A stretch of 64,000 bases of DNA from Tetrahymena thermophila SB210 (Eukaryota > Ciliophora > Oligohymenophorea > Hymenostomatida > Tetrahymenidae): NCBI RefSeq assembly GCF_000189635.1, contig NW_002476379.1:62001-126000 (forward strand). The letters are read 5' to 3'. The notes under the pieces are model-generated. The model made no database searches. It was not told the origin of the DNA and worked only from the letters and a program-made list of their open reading frames with translations. This document shows positions 1 to 12,365 of this stretch, piece by piece. The translations under genes were made by a program, and so were the position numbers. The stretch's first letter is position 1. Each line of letters starts with the position of its first letter.

Positions 1-200
1 CCTTGTTAGTTTGTCCAAATGAATCAGTATTACAAAAGTATAGAGCTAACTTGTTAGATATTAAGTTAAATTGATATTAAATTAATTAGACAGTTGTTTT
101 TGTTGTAAGTTAATGCATTGGTTTATTTGTAAATTTCTTGTAGTTTGTTAAATAGGAAAATAATTATTGCAAATATTAAGAAAGTGTTTCAAAAAATATT

Positions 201-3088
201 TCAATATGCAGAGCTAAATTGAAGTCTTTTTGAAACATCATCAAGTTATTGAGAAGTATTTTCAGGATTAATGTTTTCTTAATTCTGCTAAGCGCCTTCT
301 TATGAGCTCAATTTTAAGCTTTGCTACTTTTCTAGCTTTATATTAGCTGGTAAGTTAGATTGTTTACTATTTTATTTACTAAGAACCTTATCAGTGATAT
401 TTTGAAGAGCTCTATTTTTGTTTGCAAGTACCTTTTCTTGAAGTTGATTTATAGTAAAGTCGTTGCTTAACTTTGAAATATTTGTTTTAATTGGGACTAT
501 GCCTGTTGCATCATTAAGCTTTAAAAGCTTTTCTGGACTTCCAGTTTGTTTGTAGCTTTCATCTTCCATTCCCTCTCCACTCATATCTTCATATTAGTAC
601 TCTTACCCTGCTAGCATCTTGGTGCCTAACTTCTTCTTAAAGGTCTCAAGTCTTTTTTTCTTTTAATCCCAACACCATTTATATACCTATTAATAAAAGA
701 ATTTTATAAGCAACTGAATAAAATATAATTTTTTTTATTTACTTATGATTCTGAAAGCCCTGTAATTTGTGCAACTTCTAATATTTTCTCTTTTCCCCAA
801 AAACCTCCTTTTTGATATTCTATTTTTAAGATTTTGAGTTAATCGTTATTTTTTCTCTTTCTCTTTCTTATTTCATGGCTTGTGCTTTAGTTTTGCAAAG
901 AACTCTCTTAGTTATCAAGCTAGTCACAGTCATTATTGTCTCCCTATTCGTTTAGTAGTTAATTTTATGAGTGCTTTTTGCTGTTATGACTATTTGATAA
1001 ATTTGAGGATGCTATTTTTTAAATTTCTTTATTATTTTTTTAATCATTTTTTTCTTTGCTTAGTTAATGATTTTCTTTTGATGATTATGAGTTTGACTTA
1101 TTCTAAATATTTTCTTTATCACACTAGCTTTAGTGATTTGGTTTTTTATAATTCAATGATGAAGACTTTTATTATAATTAGTTTTGTGCATAGTACGAAG
1201 AGTCGCAGTAGATTCCAGATGAATGATGTGGGTGCATTCCATAGCTGTTATAAGATGGTTCTATTGGATGAAGGTACATATCCTATCCTTATTCGTATTT
1301 TGAAAAACTACCTGTTGAGTTCTGTCCCTTTGCGCTAGGATAGTGAGGCAATGAGATGTGAGAATGATAATTATTGCTTGAGGAGGTCTTTTTAGAATTT
1401 TTTTTAGTCTGTTAATAAGGATTTCCTACATGCATTTCATTCATAGGAGGATAATAATAAGAGTGTGGAGGGTAATATCCCTTTGGATCATAATAACCTC
1501 TCATGTATGGTGAGTGATCATATTTTTCTTATTAATGAATATATTCGCTATTTTAAGGAGGTGGCACCATGCTTATTGCATTTTCAGCAGAGGTGTTTGC
1601 TTCACATTTAGTAGGAGCTAAAGGAGAAGTTTAAGATACTCCACCAGCTTGAGTGTTATTTTAAGTATTTGTTGTAGGAGGAATCGAATAGTATCCATAT
1701 GAGGAAGGACCATGACCATAGTAATATTTCTTATATTCTTCACTTTCTAAAATTTCAGATGGCTCACTACCTTCACCTTCATACTTTTTGCTGTCTGTTC
1801 CCTCTCCAATAGGTGGCATTTGATGGTAAGGATAGTAATATCCATACATGTCAGTATATCCATAATCCATATCATCTTGAGGATAAATAGGAGGCAAGTG
1901 ATGATGAGAAACAGGACCATGAGGAGGATACATAGGTTATTGAGATGAAGGGTGATTAGGGTAATAAGAATAGTTACTATTGTTGCTATTATTAGAAGTA
2001 GCATTAATAGATTAAGTACTAGAAGAATTTTAATATTGCTACTATTGCAAGCTACTATTACTATATCCTCTGTGGCTAGTAGATACTAGGGAGGATGAGC
2101 CTGGATTGTGGTAAGAGTGACTGCTGTGATGATAATTCATGTTGCCTGAGCTACTTCCATTATAGTAGTAGGGGTTGTGATGTGAGCTACTAGAAGTAGC
2201 ATTAGTGGCTTATCTTTTTAGATGCTACTTATTTGTGTTAGCTTATTCGGCTGCACTCAACTACTTTTAATTTGGATGTTACTCTCCAAGAATGGCTTTG
2301 CTGTTTTGATTACTAGTGTTGGAGCGACTTGAATGCTAACTATTCTGTTAGTGTGATTAGTATTTATCAGCTCCATTCACTGCTATTGCTGACTGCTATT
2401 TTTGCAATGCATTTTAGGAAGAAGCTATTACTGAATATTTTGGATCGAATGAAATTTCTTTCTTAAGGTTGGAAGTGAAGTGAGATACTGTATTTTTAAC
2501 ATCGCATTCAGAGGTATCATTGGTAAATAACTCTTTCTTTGTGATGCAAGAAAAATATTGGGTATCAGCTTCTTTAGCTTCAAGGATTTGCTTATCTTCT
2601 TATTTAGCTTTTACATCAACGTTATAGGCATCAGCATTTTTTTCATGCTCGCTTGGAGTAGATTATTAGTTCAAGAACATTAATTTTTTGCCTTATGGAT
2701 AATCATTATTTGGAATTTGTACTCCGCTTTAGAAGTATTTACTATCCGATGGAGTGTCGTACGAGGTTAATTAGTTTTTGATTTGTTTAATTGCAGAGTT
2801 AAATATATCCTCGGTATCTAGTTTAATAAGATGATTGGTTGCTCCTTTATATTATAGACTATTTTCGGGTATTCCCATTTGGTTAGGATTTCTTATTCTA
2901 CTAATGTCATCTACTCTACTATCGTTAACAATTTTAGTATTCAGAGTGTGTTAGTTATTATTATGCGGATTATTATATTGTGAGTATATGTTTTTTTAAT
3001 CTGACTGGAAGAGATTCTTTTGGTCTAATCCATCAGCATATTAGCTATCAATAGGGCTATTCTAGTATCCAGCTTATAATGGTATCAT
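201..3088 (-). CDS. Homeodomain protein with long low-complexity flanks
   Basis: Probable DNA-binding transcription factor. With TAA/TAG as Gln the frame is open from the ATG at 3086-3088 to TGA at 201-203, with one 56-bp intron (687-742, phase 0); this gives 943 residues. Residues 741-746 are a basic run (RKRKRK), followed at about 747-794 by a homeodomain: first helix with LKILKIEY, then AQITGLSESQ, then the recognition helix VYKWCWDQKKKR. The intron falls between Gln782 and Val783, just before helix 3. The usual WFxN core of helix 3 reads W786-C787-W788-D789, so the nearly invariant Asn51 position is Asp. The rest is Asn/Ser/Gln-rich, with a Tyr/Pro/His-rich stretch near residues 360-550. 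The start is the first in-frame ATG after the upstream stop at 3305-3307. Family call is from motifs; targets are unknown. Confidence 0.82.
687..742 (-). other. Intron inside the homeodomain coding region
   Basis: On the minus strand this 56-bp segment starts GTAAAT and ends TAATAG. Removing it joins Gln782 to Val783 and restores the homeodomain third helix in frame. Its AT content and length are typical of introns in this window. Confidence 0.85.
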
Positions 3089-5008
3089 CAAATGTAGAAT
3101 TGATTACGAGTCTGTGAGGATTTCAGTACAGCTTTGCTTTCTTTTTCTCGTGATAAAGTATGTCTTGAAAGAGAAAATATAGCGAGAAATAAATTGTGTT
3201 TTTATATTATTTGTTTGTATTATTTTTGTTATTAGAGATCTGAACTATCTTAAACGTCTCTTTTACTATGGGATTTGTTAATAAATGAACAAAAAATTTA
3301 AATTTCAATTTTTGTTTTTATTTTTTTTATTTATTATATCAGCTTTTTGAATTCAAGTGATATAAGGGGCATTTACGCTAAAACTGTTTGTTTTGATTAA
3401 GTAAAAATACATAGAAAGTATTTGTTCCTATTGTTCACTCTATAGATAAAAAAGGGTTCTATTATCAAAATCAAACACATATAAATAGATATATATATAT
3501 CTATCTATCTATATATATATTAAATAAGTATTCATTTATAACTTTACAAACTTTAATATTTGATTTTCCCCAACGGATCTTTTGATAATTTGTATCTATA
3601 TATTAAAATCTATATTGAGAGGATTAACAATAATACTGACTTCTTATTTTGTTTTGGCTGATGGAATCTCATCATTTTTGCATTCTAAATCCATAAATAA
3701 AAGACTGCCCATATAAATTAGAGTATTTATTTTAACAAGCATCATTTATAAATATGAACGATTAGCTGCATTGTTGATTGTTGTTTAATTATCATTTATG
3801 GAGCATCTAAAATTTAAAATTAACCTAGTTTTAGAGTAAATTAAAATAAACAATATTAATTCGCTAATAAAAATTAAACACCAAAATTTGAATTTAAATT
3901 TATAATTGCTTTTGATAATGTATTTGTTTGTAAAATTTGCAATTATTTATATTTTGATTTAAATTAATTTACTATTCTCTTTTCTCCTAATTATTCCTAC
4001 ACACATTTCGCTGACACAATATTTTATCTCTTTTTTAATCTCAAATACCGTCATTTTAATAAGTACATTTTCGTTTTTGGAGATTCAAATCTTCTTTTCT
4101 TATAACAGATTCGATAAATTTTAAATTACATTCAACCTTTTAATAAATTAATCAATCAATATAGATTATTTATCACATTTCGAGAAAGAATATTTATTTA
4201 TTTATTATCTATCCATCTATTATTACTCAGTCACTCACTAAAAATAATGTTTTTATATTTAAATATTTGTTAGAAGTATATTTGAATTGAATTTTAAACT
4301 ATATTTTTTAAAATATCTCTTTATTAATAAACAATATAAGCGTCTTAATTTTCTCAGTTAATTTATCTCCAGACAATAATTTAAGTACTTAAAATCCCTT
4401 TTGTTCTTGAATATAGATTTTATTTTAAAAAATATTTTTTTCAATTAAATTTTTCTGATATTCTTTTAATAATTTAATTTTAAATAAAAGAAAAGTATTT
4501 TGTAAATATTTTAATTTTAAGCTATTTTAAAATAAAAAAATATTTAAATATTATTTTTATAACTAATTTCAAAAAAAACAAATTGATTATTTTTAATAAA
4601 CTCTCAAAGAATTATTATAAATTGTTTTATTATTATTTTTAGTATCAAAATTAATACTTAGAAAAAGTATTGTTTATTTAATTTAAATAGATTATTTATA
4701 TTCATTTTAATTGAAAGCATAACATTATATTAATTTTATAATTTATCCCTCAGAATATTAATTATTTAAAATTATTATTTTAGATTTATGAATATGAACA
4801 ATTTATTGAAAATTAAAACCAGGCACATAACACAAAAACTAGCAAAAAAGCATTTTAAGAATTATATTTTTATCGTTATTTAATATTAAAAAAAATGATT
4901 TCCATTTTATACAAATATATTTTGTTAAAAAAATATGAAATAATTCATATTTCATTTCTAAGTTGATGATAAACGCCTTTCCCTCCTATACGGTTTTTCA
5001 TTAAATAA

Positions 5009-5017
5009 GGCGGGACT
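5009..5017 (+). promoter_or_regulatory. Partial E2F-like site upstream of the CDC6-like gene
   Basis: GGCGGGACT lies about 335 bp before the ATG at 5348. It shares the GCGGGA core of the E2F/DP consensus GCGSSAAA but ends CT instead of AA, so it is only a partial match. It is listed because an exact match lies 34 bp downstream. Confidence 0.4.
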
Positions 5018-5050
5018 AAATACTGTAAAGCTGACAATTTTAAATTAAAA

Positions 5051-5058
5051 GCGCGAAA
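5051..5058 (+). promoter_or_regulatory. Exact E2F consensus upstream of the CDC6-like gene
   Basis: GCGCGAAA fits GCGSSAAA (reverse complement TTTSSCGC), the E2F/DP binding consensus, and lies about 290 bp before the ATG of the ORC1/CDC6-type gene. Such GC-rich octamers are rare in this AT-rich DNA. CDC6 and ORC1 are classic E2F targets in animals and plants; use of this site here is inference. Confidence 0.5.
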
Positions 5059-5347
5059 TACTATCTTATTTAATTAATATAAAAAGATAATATCAAAAAT
5101 TAACAATATATATATTCGCATATTAAGCAAAAATTTCTTTAATAAGTAAATAAATACAAATAATATTTATTAAAAGCCAATTTCAGACTTTTTATATTTA
5201 CCAAGTCTTTTGATTTACAATTATTAATAATTAAAAATATTAGATTTAAAAAACAACTAATATTACTCATTATTACCTTTGAGTACTTAAATCCCTCTCA
5301 ACCACTCTAACCAAAAACCTTAAAACTTTAAAATATTTTATTAAGCT

Positions 5348-7460
5348 ATGAATATATAAAACTTCAAAAGAAAAGAATGCATTGCTAGCTAAAAAAGAGA
5401 ATTAGAAGAGGAAAACATATCTAATAAGAAGAAAAAAAAAGATTAAAGCTTCTTAAGCAAAATTAATGCAGTTACACATCAAGAGGAATTTCATTCAGAA
5501 AGCAGTACTATGGATGTTTATCCTTTTTAACAATTGAAATAAGAAAAATTATAAAGTATGGATAAGCTTGAAAGTTTAAATGAAAGCGGAACATCTAGTC
5601 CTTGTTTAAGTAATAAAAAGATAGATTAATCCCCTTAACAATGTGAAAATGATACTTAAAATACTTAAAGCAAAAATAATAACTAAAATAAAGACCAAAA
5701 TATAGAAGAAGAGGACTTAGATTATTAAAGGATCAATAAGCCTTAAGAAATATTTGATTGTAAATACAAACCCAGCCTAATTAACTTTAGAGATAAAGAA
5801 AAAAATGAAATAAAGAACTTTCTTTAAAGGTAATATATATAAATAAAATACAAATAAATACTTCTCCTTTATAATATTTAGTTTGACAAATCTTCATTTA
5901 AGATATACCAAATAAAGATAATTTATCTATCAATCATTCAATAAATCGTTAATTATTTATTATCTTGTTATAAATCTTATTTCATAAATTTATAATAAGG
6001 ATTTCATTTATTATTAAATTAAAAATATATTGATAAATTTATATTTTAAATAAATTTTTTAATTTTATTTATAGATGCATTGATAATAAGTAAAAAACTA
6101 AGTGTCTCCTTATAACTGGAATGCCTGGGTGTGGTAAAACTTTGACTACTACTTCATTATTAGAAGAATTATCTGTCAAGTAAAAAAAATTTGAGTACAT
6201 AAAATTTAATGCTATGAGCTATAATAATCAAGAAAGTTTTCTAAGAGATCTTCACTTTAAAATATTTAAAAGCAGAATGCAAAGTTCTTGTTAAGATCTT
6301 CTAACTTAGATTAAACAATCTAAAAGATCTTCGCACCTGTAAAATATTTACTTACCTACTTATTAATTTTAATTTTGATAAATCAAATTTAAATTCAAAT
6401 AAAATCAAACATCTTATTAACTTAATTAAATAAGTGTTTGACTTAAAATTATAATTTTTGATTATAAATTTTCCAAATTTTAGTAAAATTAAATTATCTC
6501 ACTCAGAAAATTAAAAGACAAATTTATTTTAGTTTTAACATTTATTAACTTATTTATTTTTATTATAAAACTAGGACAATATTTATAGACGAATTTGATA
6601 ATTTATTTCATGGAAGTAGCCAAGATATTTTTATCCTCTTCAATATTGCAAGTTTAGAAAAAGCAAATATCTCTATAATAGGAGTTTCAAACTCAATGGA
6701 AATGGTCTTTGACTTATCTAAAAAATATAAAATTATTCTACCTGACATCAAAAATCTTGTTTTTGAGCCTTATTCTTAAAAAGAAATTTATTAAATTATT
6801 CAATCAAGATTGAAAGAAATGAGTGAAAAATTAAATGTTCCTCAGGATATAATAGATGATAAAGCTTTGCGCTTGTGCTCTGGAAAAATGTATAACTTAA
6901 AAGGAGGAGATATCAGATGCTTATTTGATGTCTGTAAAAAGGCACTTGAGGAATCAAAGAAAGGAAGATAACAAGAAGATAACAAAGATACTGATGAATA
7001 AAATAATGACAATTTAAATGAATTATAAAAAATTACTATCCCTTAATTGAATCAAATTATTGATAAACTTTACAAAGTAAGCTATAAGTTTATTGCTAAG
7101 ATGCCAATTGAATAGATATTGACCATTCTATCCATTTATTCTATTATTAAGTAAAAAGAAGGAATAGTTGAAATTTCTGTAATTTAAGTTAAAAACCAAT
7201 TAAACAACATATGTAATTCTATGGGAATACAAGTTTCTGAAATAAGCAAACTTAAGGAGATTTTAGAAAATTTATAATCTTATTAAATTCTATAAATAAG
7301 AAATAAGGAAAACTCTGCATAAAATGCTAATAAAAGAGGATAGAACAATAAAAATATTGAAAATATGACAATTTTTCTAAAGATCACAACTGAGGATGTA
7401 GAAGATGCATTAAGTGAGGAAAGTAAATTTTCTGATTTCTTCGAGTAGTATATTAAATGA
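5348..7460 (+). CDS. CDC6: ORC1/CDC6-type AAA+ ATPase (replication licensing)
   Basis: Probable origin-licensing ATPase acting with ORC to load MCM helicase. Exons are 5348-5829, 6075-6338 and 6575-7460 (introns 245 and 236 bp), giving 543 residues and a TGA stop at 7458-7460. Residues 1-160 are polar and low-complexity. The AAA+ module follows: Walker A GMPGCGKT at 176-183, Walker B FIDEFD at about 252-257, and a sensor-1-like IGVSNSMEM. After it come an all-helical lid region and a C-terminal region (PIEQILTILSIYSIIK and onward) that fits the winged-helix domain of Cdc6/Orc1. There is no room for the BAH domain of a full ORC1, so CDC6 is favoured over ORC1, although a short ORC1 paralogue is possible. 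E2F-like sites lie upstream. Confidence 0.85.
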
Positions 7461-8002
7461 AACAAGTTCTCTAAAAATTACTAAATTGATAATTAAAAAA
7501 ATAAATAGCTAATATAATAACATAAATATCATAAAATAAAAAATTAAACATTTTAGATTGGATTTAATTTGTGAGAAAATAAAACTCAAATCAGTAATCC
7601 TCTAATAAATTTTCAGCATCAAAAATTCTTAAAATAGCTTTTTAGAAAAATATTTTGATGTTTTTAATAACAAATCAATAAATAAATAAATACAAAATTA
7701 TATTTTTTACTTTATATAATTGTAAATTAATATCTATTTCATACACATAAATTTTGACATTGTATGCTTTTCAATTAATAAATTTGTATAAATAAGTTTG
7801 ATGGAAGACATTAATAAAGGAATTAACAATTTATTTGTTCATTAGCTTCTTTCTTTTATCATTTTTAATCACTTTTTAAATTGCTTACTTTTAGATATAT
7901 TCGTTTATTTTTTAAATAGGTAAAATAAAACAAATTCAAGGTAAGAATTATTTCAAAAATATAGAAATTCTTAATGATTGAATATTTTGGTTAACAAACG
8001 AC
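7461..8002. other. Intergenic region between convergent 3' ends
   Basis: AT-rich sequence between the stop of the CDC6-like gene and the stop of the minus-strand WD40-like gene. It should hold both 3' untranslated regions. I see no gene or clear repeat in it. Confidence 0.6.
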
Positions 8003-9805
8003 TCAAAGCTATATAAAAATCAATTAAATTTCTTCAAGTTTCACGGAGGCTATTTAGCTTTGATTAAATATTTAACCACCAATAAGTCCTTAACTTCCAA
8101 GCAAAAACTCTTTATTTTCTTCTTCATTTTCTTATTCTACATAAGTGTTTTCTAATTCTATTTCTTTCTTTTAATTTTTTAAATTATAAATTTCCAAACT
8201 ATCTCCTGCTACTAGAATATAATCTGTTTTTGGTATACTTTCAAGGCAAAGTATTTCAAAATTTATTTTTATTTGTTAGTATTTTTGCTTAAAGTAAAAA
8301 TCTCTGAAATCATGAATTTAAATTATGTTGTTATGTGTTACTGCTGCTATATGATATTTGCTCAATTATCTTATTCTTGAATATGAAATTACAATAGAAG
8401 AGGTGCTGCTATTAGTTTCCCAGTCTTCATCTTCTATGTCATCTTCTTCTTCTTCTTCACCATCTTCATTCTGTTATTCTAATTCCATATTACTATCTTC
8501 TTATACTTTTTCATTCTATTCAGTATTGCTATTTTAATTTTATTCTGATAAATCTGCCTAATTATTAGCCATTTAAATAAATTGCTCAAAATATTCTTAA
8601 TCTAGTTGTTAAAATTAGTTTTCGTTGGCTCCTTACAAATAGTTATTTCCAATAGATTCAAAAAGAGGAAACTAAATATAACTGTTTAGCATGTGAGATC
8701 TAATTATTTATCTCTTTTTCCAATTCCAGAAATTTAATCTGCCATCTCTGTGTAAGGCTATAATTTACTTGTTCATGTAAAGTATTCCAAACACATCACT
8801 GCTTTATTCCTCAGGAAAGTTCAGTTTTTTTTCCACTTTAATTTACTAATTAGAAATGTTAAGAATAAATACTGAGCAACCCTAGTTACAGGCTATTCGA
8901 TTTTCATCCATCTTTTTTAACCTAAAGACTATCTAATCGAGTCTCATCTTATCTAAAACAATGAGTTTATCTTAAGGATTAATCTTATATAAAATAACTC
9001 TCTAATCAAGAGCTCCTGAACAAAATATGTCTTCTTTTATTTTTTCTATAACACATACTTAATTATTATGTTTTCTTTTCACAAATTAAACATCTGTTTT
9101 ACAATTATAGTAATAAATAAATCCATAATTATCTCCAAAAATAAATATTTTCTCCTAAAATTTCATTAAGTTACTCTTTATTTATTGATCAGGAAAGTCA
9201 GAATTTTTTTAGAAAATAACTTTTTTTACTTTAACATCATTATTTTTAGAAATTTAGAATGGCTTTGTTGAAGATTTATAAACTAACATGCTAGGAAATG
9301 AGGTAAGTAATTCTTACGCTTCATTTGAAAGCTCATAAAAATAAAATTCTTCAAATTCAATTACGGCCTTCAGTTTGTAAAGTTGAAGAAGCCTTTATGA
9401 ATATTCAACTTAATGTTTGTTTATAGATAGAAACTCTTCTTAGCATTATTCAAATTCATCTATAAGCTTTTCTTTAATTGTAGAAACTAAGTTCTTCTAT
9501 ATTACATTCACTTTTTTTTATTTATTACTTACCATTCCCTCATTTTGGGAAGAGAGGACTTTAACTAAAAGCTTTATTTTTTCTAATTGTTGATATTTTT
9601 TTGCTAAAACTTAACTAAAGTTATCATAATTTGTAAAATTCTTAACATCTTAATTGCTAACAACTATACAATAAGAGCATTTACTATTATGTTTAACCAT
9701 TTAATCCTTGGGTTATCCATACTATTGTTTACTAAAATTAGTTTAAACGAACATCAATTGTTAATCATTGTGAGCAGAGCAGAGCTTATAAAAATCTTCT
9801 ATCAT
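8003..9805 (-). CDS. WD40-like beta-propeller protein with acidic insert
   Basis: A single uninterrupted frame (TAA/TAG as Gln) of 600 residues from ATG at 9803-9805 to TGA at 8003-8005. Residues 1-110 contain two close Cys (SKCSYCIVV) and a helical Lys/Gln-rich stretch. From about residue 190 the sequence shows repeated beta-strand blades typical of WD40 proteins, such as KIFIFGDNYGFIYY, IFCSGALDQRVILYK and IIALHRDGRLNFWNWK. An acidic low-complexity insert (GEEEEEDDIEDEDWE) interrupts the propeller, and a blade-like LVAGDSLEIYNLK follows. The blades are degenerate, so the count is uncertain. I do not recognise an orthologue. It is convergent with the CDC6-like gene, and a tRNA gene lies 113 bp upstream of its start. 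Confidence 0.75.
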
Positions 9806-9918
9806 TTTATCTAATTATTACAAAATATTTAAGCTAAATTAAAGTAAATTAAAAAAAATAAATTAATCCTAAAAATTTTTTAAAGATTATTTTTAAAAGA
9901 TTACTAAAAAAAGTTAAA

Positions 9919-9989
9919 GGTCGTACTGGGATTCGAACCCAGGTCAGAGGATTCAAAGTCCTCGGTGCTAACCGCTACACCATACAACC
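9919..9989 (-). tRNA. tRNA-Gln (anticodon UUG), copy 1
   Basis: On the minus strand the 71-nt sequence starts GGTTGTA and ends TACGACC, forming a 7-bp acceptor stem. The anticodon arm is GAGGA-CTTTGAA-TCCTC with anticodon TTG at 9954-9956, and the T arm is CTGGG-TTCGAAT-CCCAG. No intron is present. A T-rich run follows on the transcribed strand (TTTAACTTTTTT), fitting a Pol III terminator. It reads CAA (and CAG by wobble); UAA/UAG need other tRNA-Gln genes, not seen here. Confidence 0.97.
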
Positions 9990-10311
9990 CCAACGAAATA
10001 TAAACCCTAATAATCAGTATTACCATTTAAGCTTTGATAATATTTTTAATTTTTTTAAAATAGTTCTTAAATTATCTGAGAATATTTTAATTTACTATAA
10101 AAAGAAGAAAAAATATTTTCATAAAATAATATTTAAATGTTTACTTTAATATTTATGTTTTGACTTTGATTATTTTAAACAAAAACAACAAAAATTAAGC
10201 TATCTATTTAGATATTTGAAAGATATTATTTAATTCTAGAAAAAACCATCAATATCTCAATAAATAATAAATTAATTCATAAATTAAACAAAAACAAATA
10301 TATTAAATAAA
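9990..10311. other. Intergenic, AT-rich
   Basis: A 322-bp gap between the first tRNA-Gln gene and the ATG of the TPR-like gene. It presumably contains the promoter and A-rich 5' leader of the latter. No other feature is visible. Confidence 0.6.
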
Positions 10312-11502
10312 ATGATATCTAAACAATTTTCCAAATATTCTAAATTAGCTTAGAAGATTAAATTAGGCAACCCTAGCTGTACATTATTTTTCAATTAATG
10401 TTCAAGATATAGCTTTATAAATACTTATAATGTTTCATAGGCTAGCAAAATGGCAATTTAAAACAAAAATCTTTTGTGCCACAATAATAAATATCATTTC
10501 TCACAAAACTAAGAAACTAAATCAATCGAATAATAAATAGAAGATCTCAATAATAAGTTTGATTAGCAATATGATGAGAGAAAATACGAAGAAAGCTTAG
10601 AGACACTAAGACAACTTGTAGAAATCAAGTAAGAATAAGGATTAGATATTGGATATGAAGTTCAATAAATAGGCCATGTTTTGATTAAAAATAAAAGAGT
10701 TTAAGATGGATTAGATGTTTTATACGATTTAAAGTCATAGTTAGAATCATTAAAAATTGATGATGCATTGCTTTTATCCAAAATCTCAGAAAATATTAGT
10801 AAAGGTGAAATGATCAACTCTAACTTAGAAAAAGCACTTAGTATATTGAATGAAGCTATTCCTAAAATTGAAAAAGCTGTTAGCTATGAAAATCCTACAT
10901 TGTATGATATGTTAGCTAGAAATTATTCATAGAGAGGTAATATTTACTCTCTTGATAAGGAGAAAAAATAAGATTTCATTGCAGAATACTCAAAAGCCAA
11001 AGACATCTATGAAAAATTCGAGGAATTAATTCCAGAATAAAAAAAATCATTTGCAATTATTTTATAGAAAATTGCCAATGCCTGTATAGGTAAAAATGAG
11101 CTCGATCTTGCTGAAACTCACATTGCTAAATCAAGATAATTGTGGATGGAATTAGAAAAGAATGAACCTATTGATCCTAGCCATTTCACTACTCTTATTA
11201 CATTTGGAGTTGTTGAACTATACAAGGGTAGAGTACACTAAGGTATGAAGGTTATCAATCAATCAAAAATAGAATTAGCAAAGAAAATTAAATAAGATAC
11301 ATCTTATTCAAATAGTTATATGGCTACTATCACAATCGTTGCTGGTATTTTGAAATCAAACCCTGCTGCTAAGCAATTGTTAGAATAAGTTAAACTTGAG
11401 TATGATGAAGGATTAAAGATTCTTGAAGGCTCTGATGAAGATGGTCCAACAAAAATACTTCTTGAAGAATATAAGCAAATGAGAAGTTAACTTTTTAATT
11501 GA
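10312..11502 (+). CDS. TPR-like helical repeat protein, possibly mitochondrial
   Basis: One uninterrupted frame of 396 residues (ATG 10312, TGA 11500-11502). The first ~20 residues (MISKQFSKYSKLAQKIKLGN) are basic, Ser-rich and free of acidic residues, fitting a mitochondrial targeting presequence. From about residue 85 to the end the protein is a series of amphipathic helices with spacing like tetratricopeptide repeats, for example YEESLETLRQLVEIKQEQG, LEKALSILNEAIPKIEKAV and LDLAETHIAKSRQLWMELE. TPR proteins act as protein-interaction scaffolds. I do not recognise an orthologue, and both localisation and function are inference. It sits between two tRNA-Gln genes on the opposite strand. Confidence 0.8.
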
Positions 11503-12365
11503 ATCAAACATTAAAAATATAAAATAAAATAATTTTATTAATTAAGAGTACTCTTTATAATTTATATTTAGGTTAAAATGTTTAATGAAAATTTTTGATA
11601 ATTCTTAAATAAATTTATCTTTAATCTAACAAAGATAAAAATTAATTTATTGAATAATTAATTATTTATAGGATATTAAAAATGTAAGTAAATTAAAGAT
11701 CCTATTTATGTTTTTACAATTAATTTATTATTGCTATCAAAGAAAATAGTTTATCTTGGTTATTATTTTATTTTTTTTAATTACATAGATCAAAATTTTT
11801 ATTTAATTAAAAATATAGGCAACAATTAATTAATTTATAGCTAATTTTTAATATAATAATATTTCTAGACATTTCGCTATCGAATAAATATAATATTATT
11901 AAATAAAATTAAAAAATTTTTTTTTTTATAATTGGTATATTTCATAAAAATATTATTTCTCTTATTGTTTTATCCTATTAAATATTTAACATTCCTAAAT
12001 AAATATTCCAACAGCTTAATTATTAATTAAATATTAAATATTTCAATCCAGTGTTAACTCAATAAAATGAATATTTACATATTTAAAGTAAAAATTCAAA
12101 AGAAACTGATATCCTATATCTTTATCTGTATCAAAATTATATTTTAAATTTAATAATAAAAACTTATTTTCATATTAATAATAATAGTAATAAAATCAAA
12201 TCTGCTCTTAAAATTAATATAAAAATTTATTATTTTGTCTATTAAATAAGATCATATAAAATATTTAACTATTTTCTTAAAACCAATTAAAAATATGCAC
12301 AAAATAAATTTTTAAAATACCGTAAATACAGCATGATTATTAGGTTTTTTTTTTAAATTAAAAAA
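11503..12365. other. Intergenic, AT-rich, no gene seen
   Basis: Very AT-rich DNA between the TPR-like gene and the second tRNA-Gln gene, with many homopolymer A/T runs. I see no coding potential under either the standard or ciliate code. Confidence 0.6.

Larger units (their letters stand above)
3089..5347. other. AT-rich intergenic region between divergent genes
   Basis: This stretch separates the start of the homeodomain gene from the start of the CDC6-like gene, so it probably holds both promoters. Around 3488-3520 there is a short (AT)n/(CTAT)n simple repeat, and near 4196-4225 a TTTA/ATCT-rich one. The only GC-richer patches are at about 4975-5060, described separately as E2F-like sites. 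I see no gene in it on either strand. Confidence 0.6.

Noticed and set aside
880-1338. Plus-strand open frame of 152 codons
   Set aside because: It is the complement of the Asn/Ser-rich part of the homeodomain gene and has a Phe/Leu/Tyr-rich composition without family resemblance.
3488-3520. Short AT/CTAT simple repeat as a regulatory or telomeric element
   Set aside because: It is a short microsatellite of a type expected in AT-rich DNA; no C4A2/G4T2 telomere array and no chromosome breakage motif were seen anywhere in the window.
7283-7465. Minus-strand 60-codon frame
   Set aside because: It lies antisense to the last exon of the CDC6-like gene, whose protein matches a known family.
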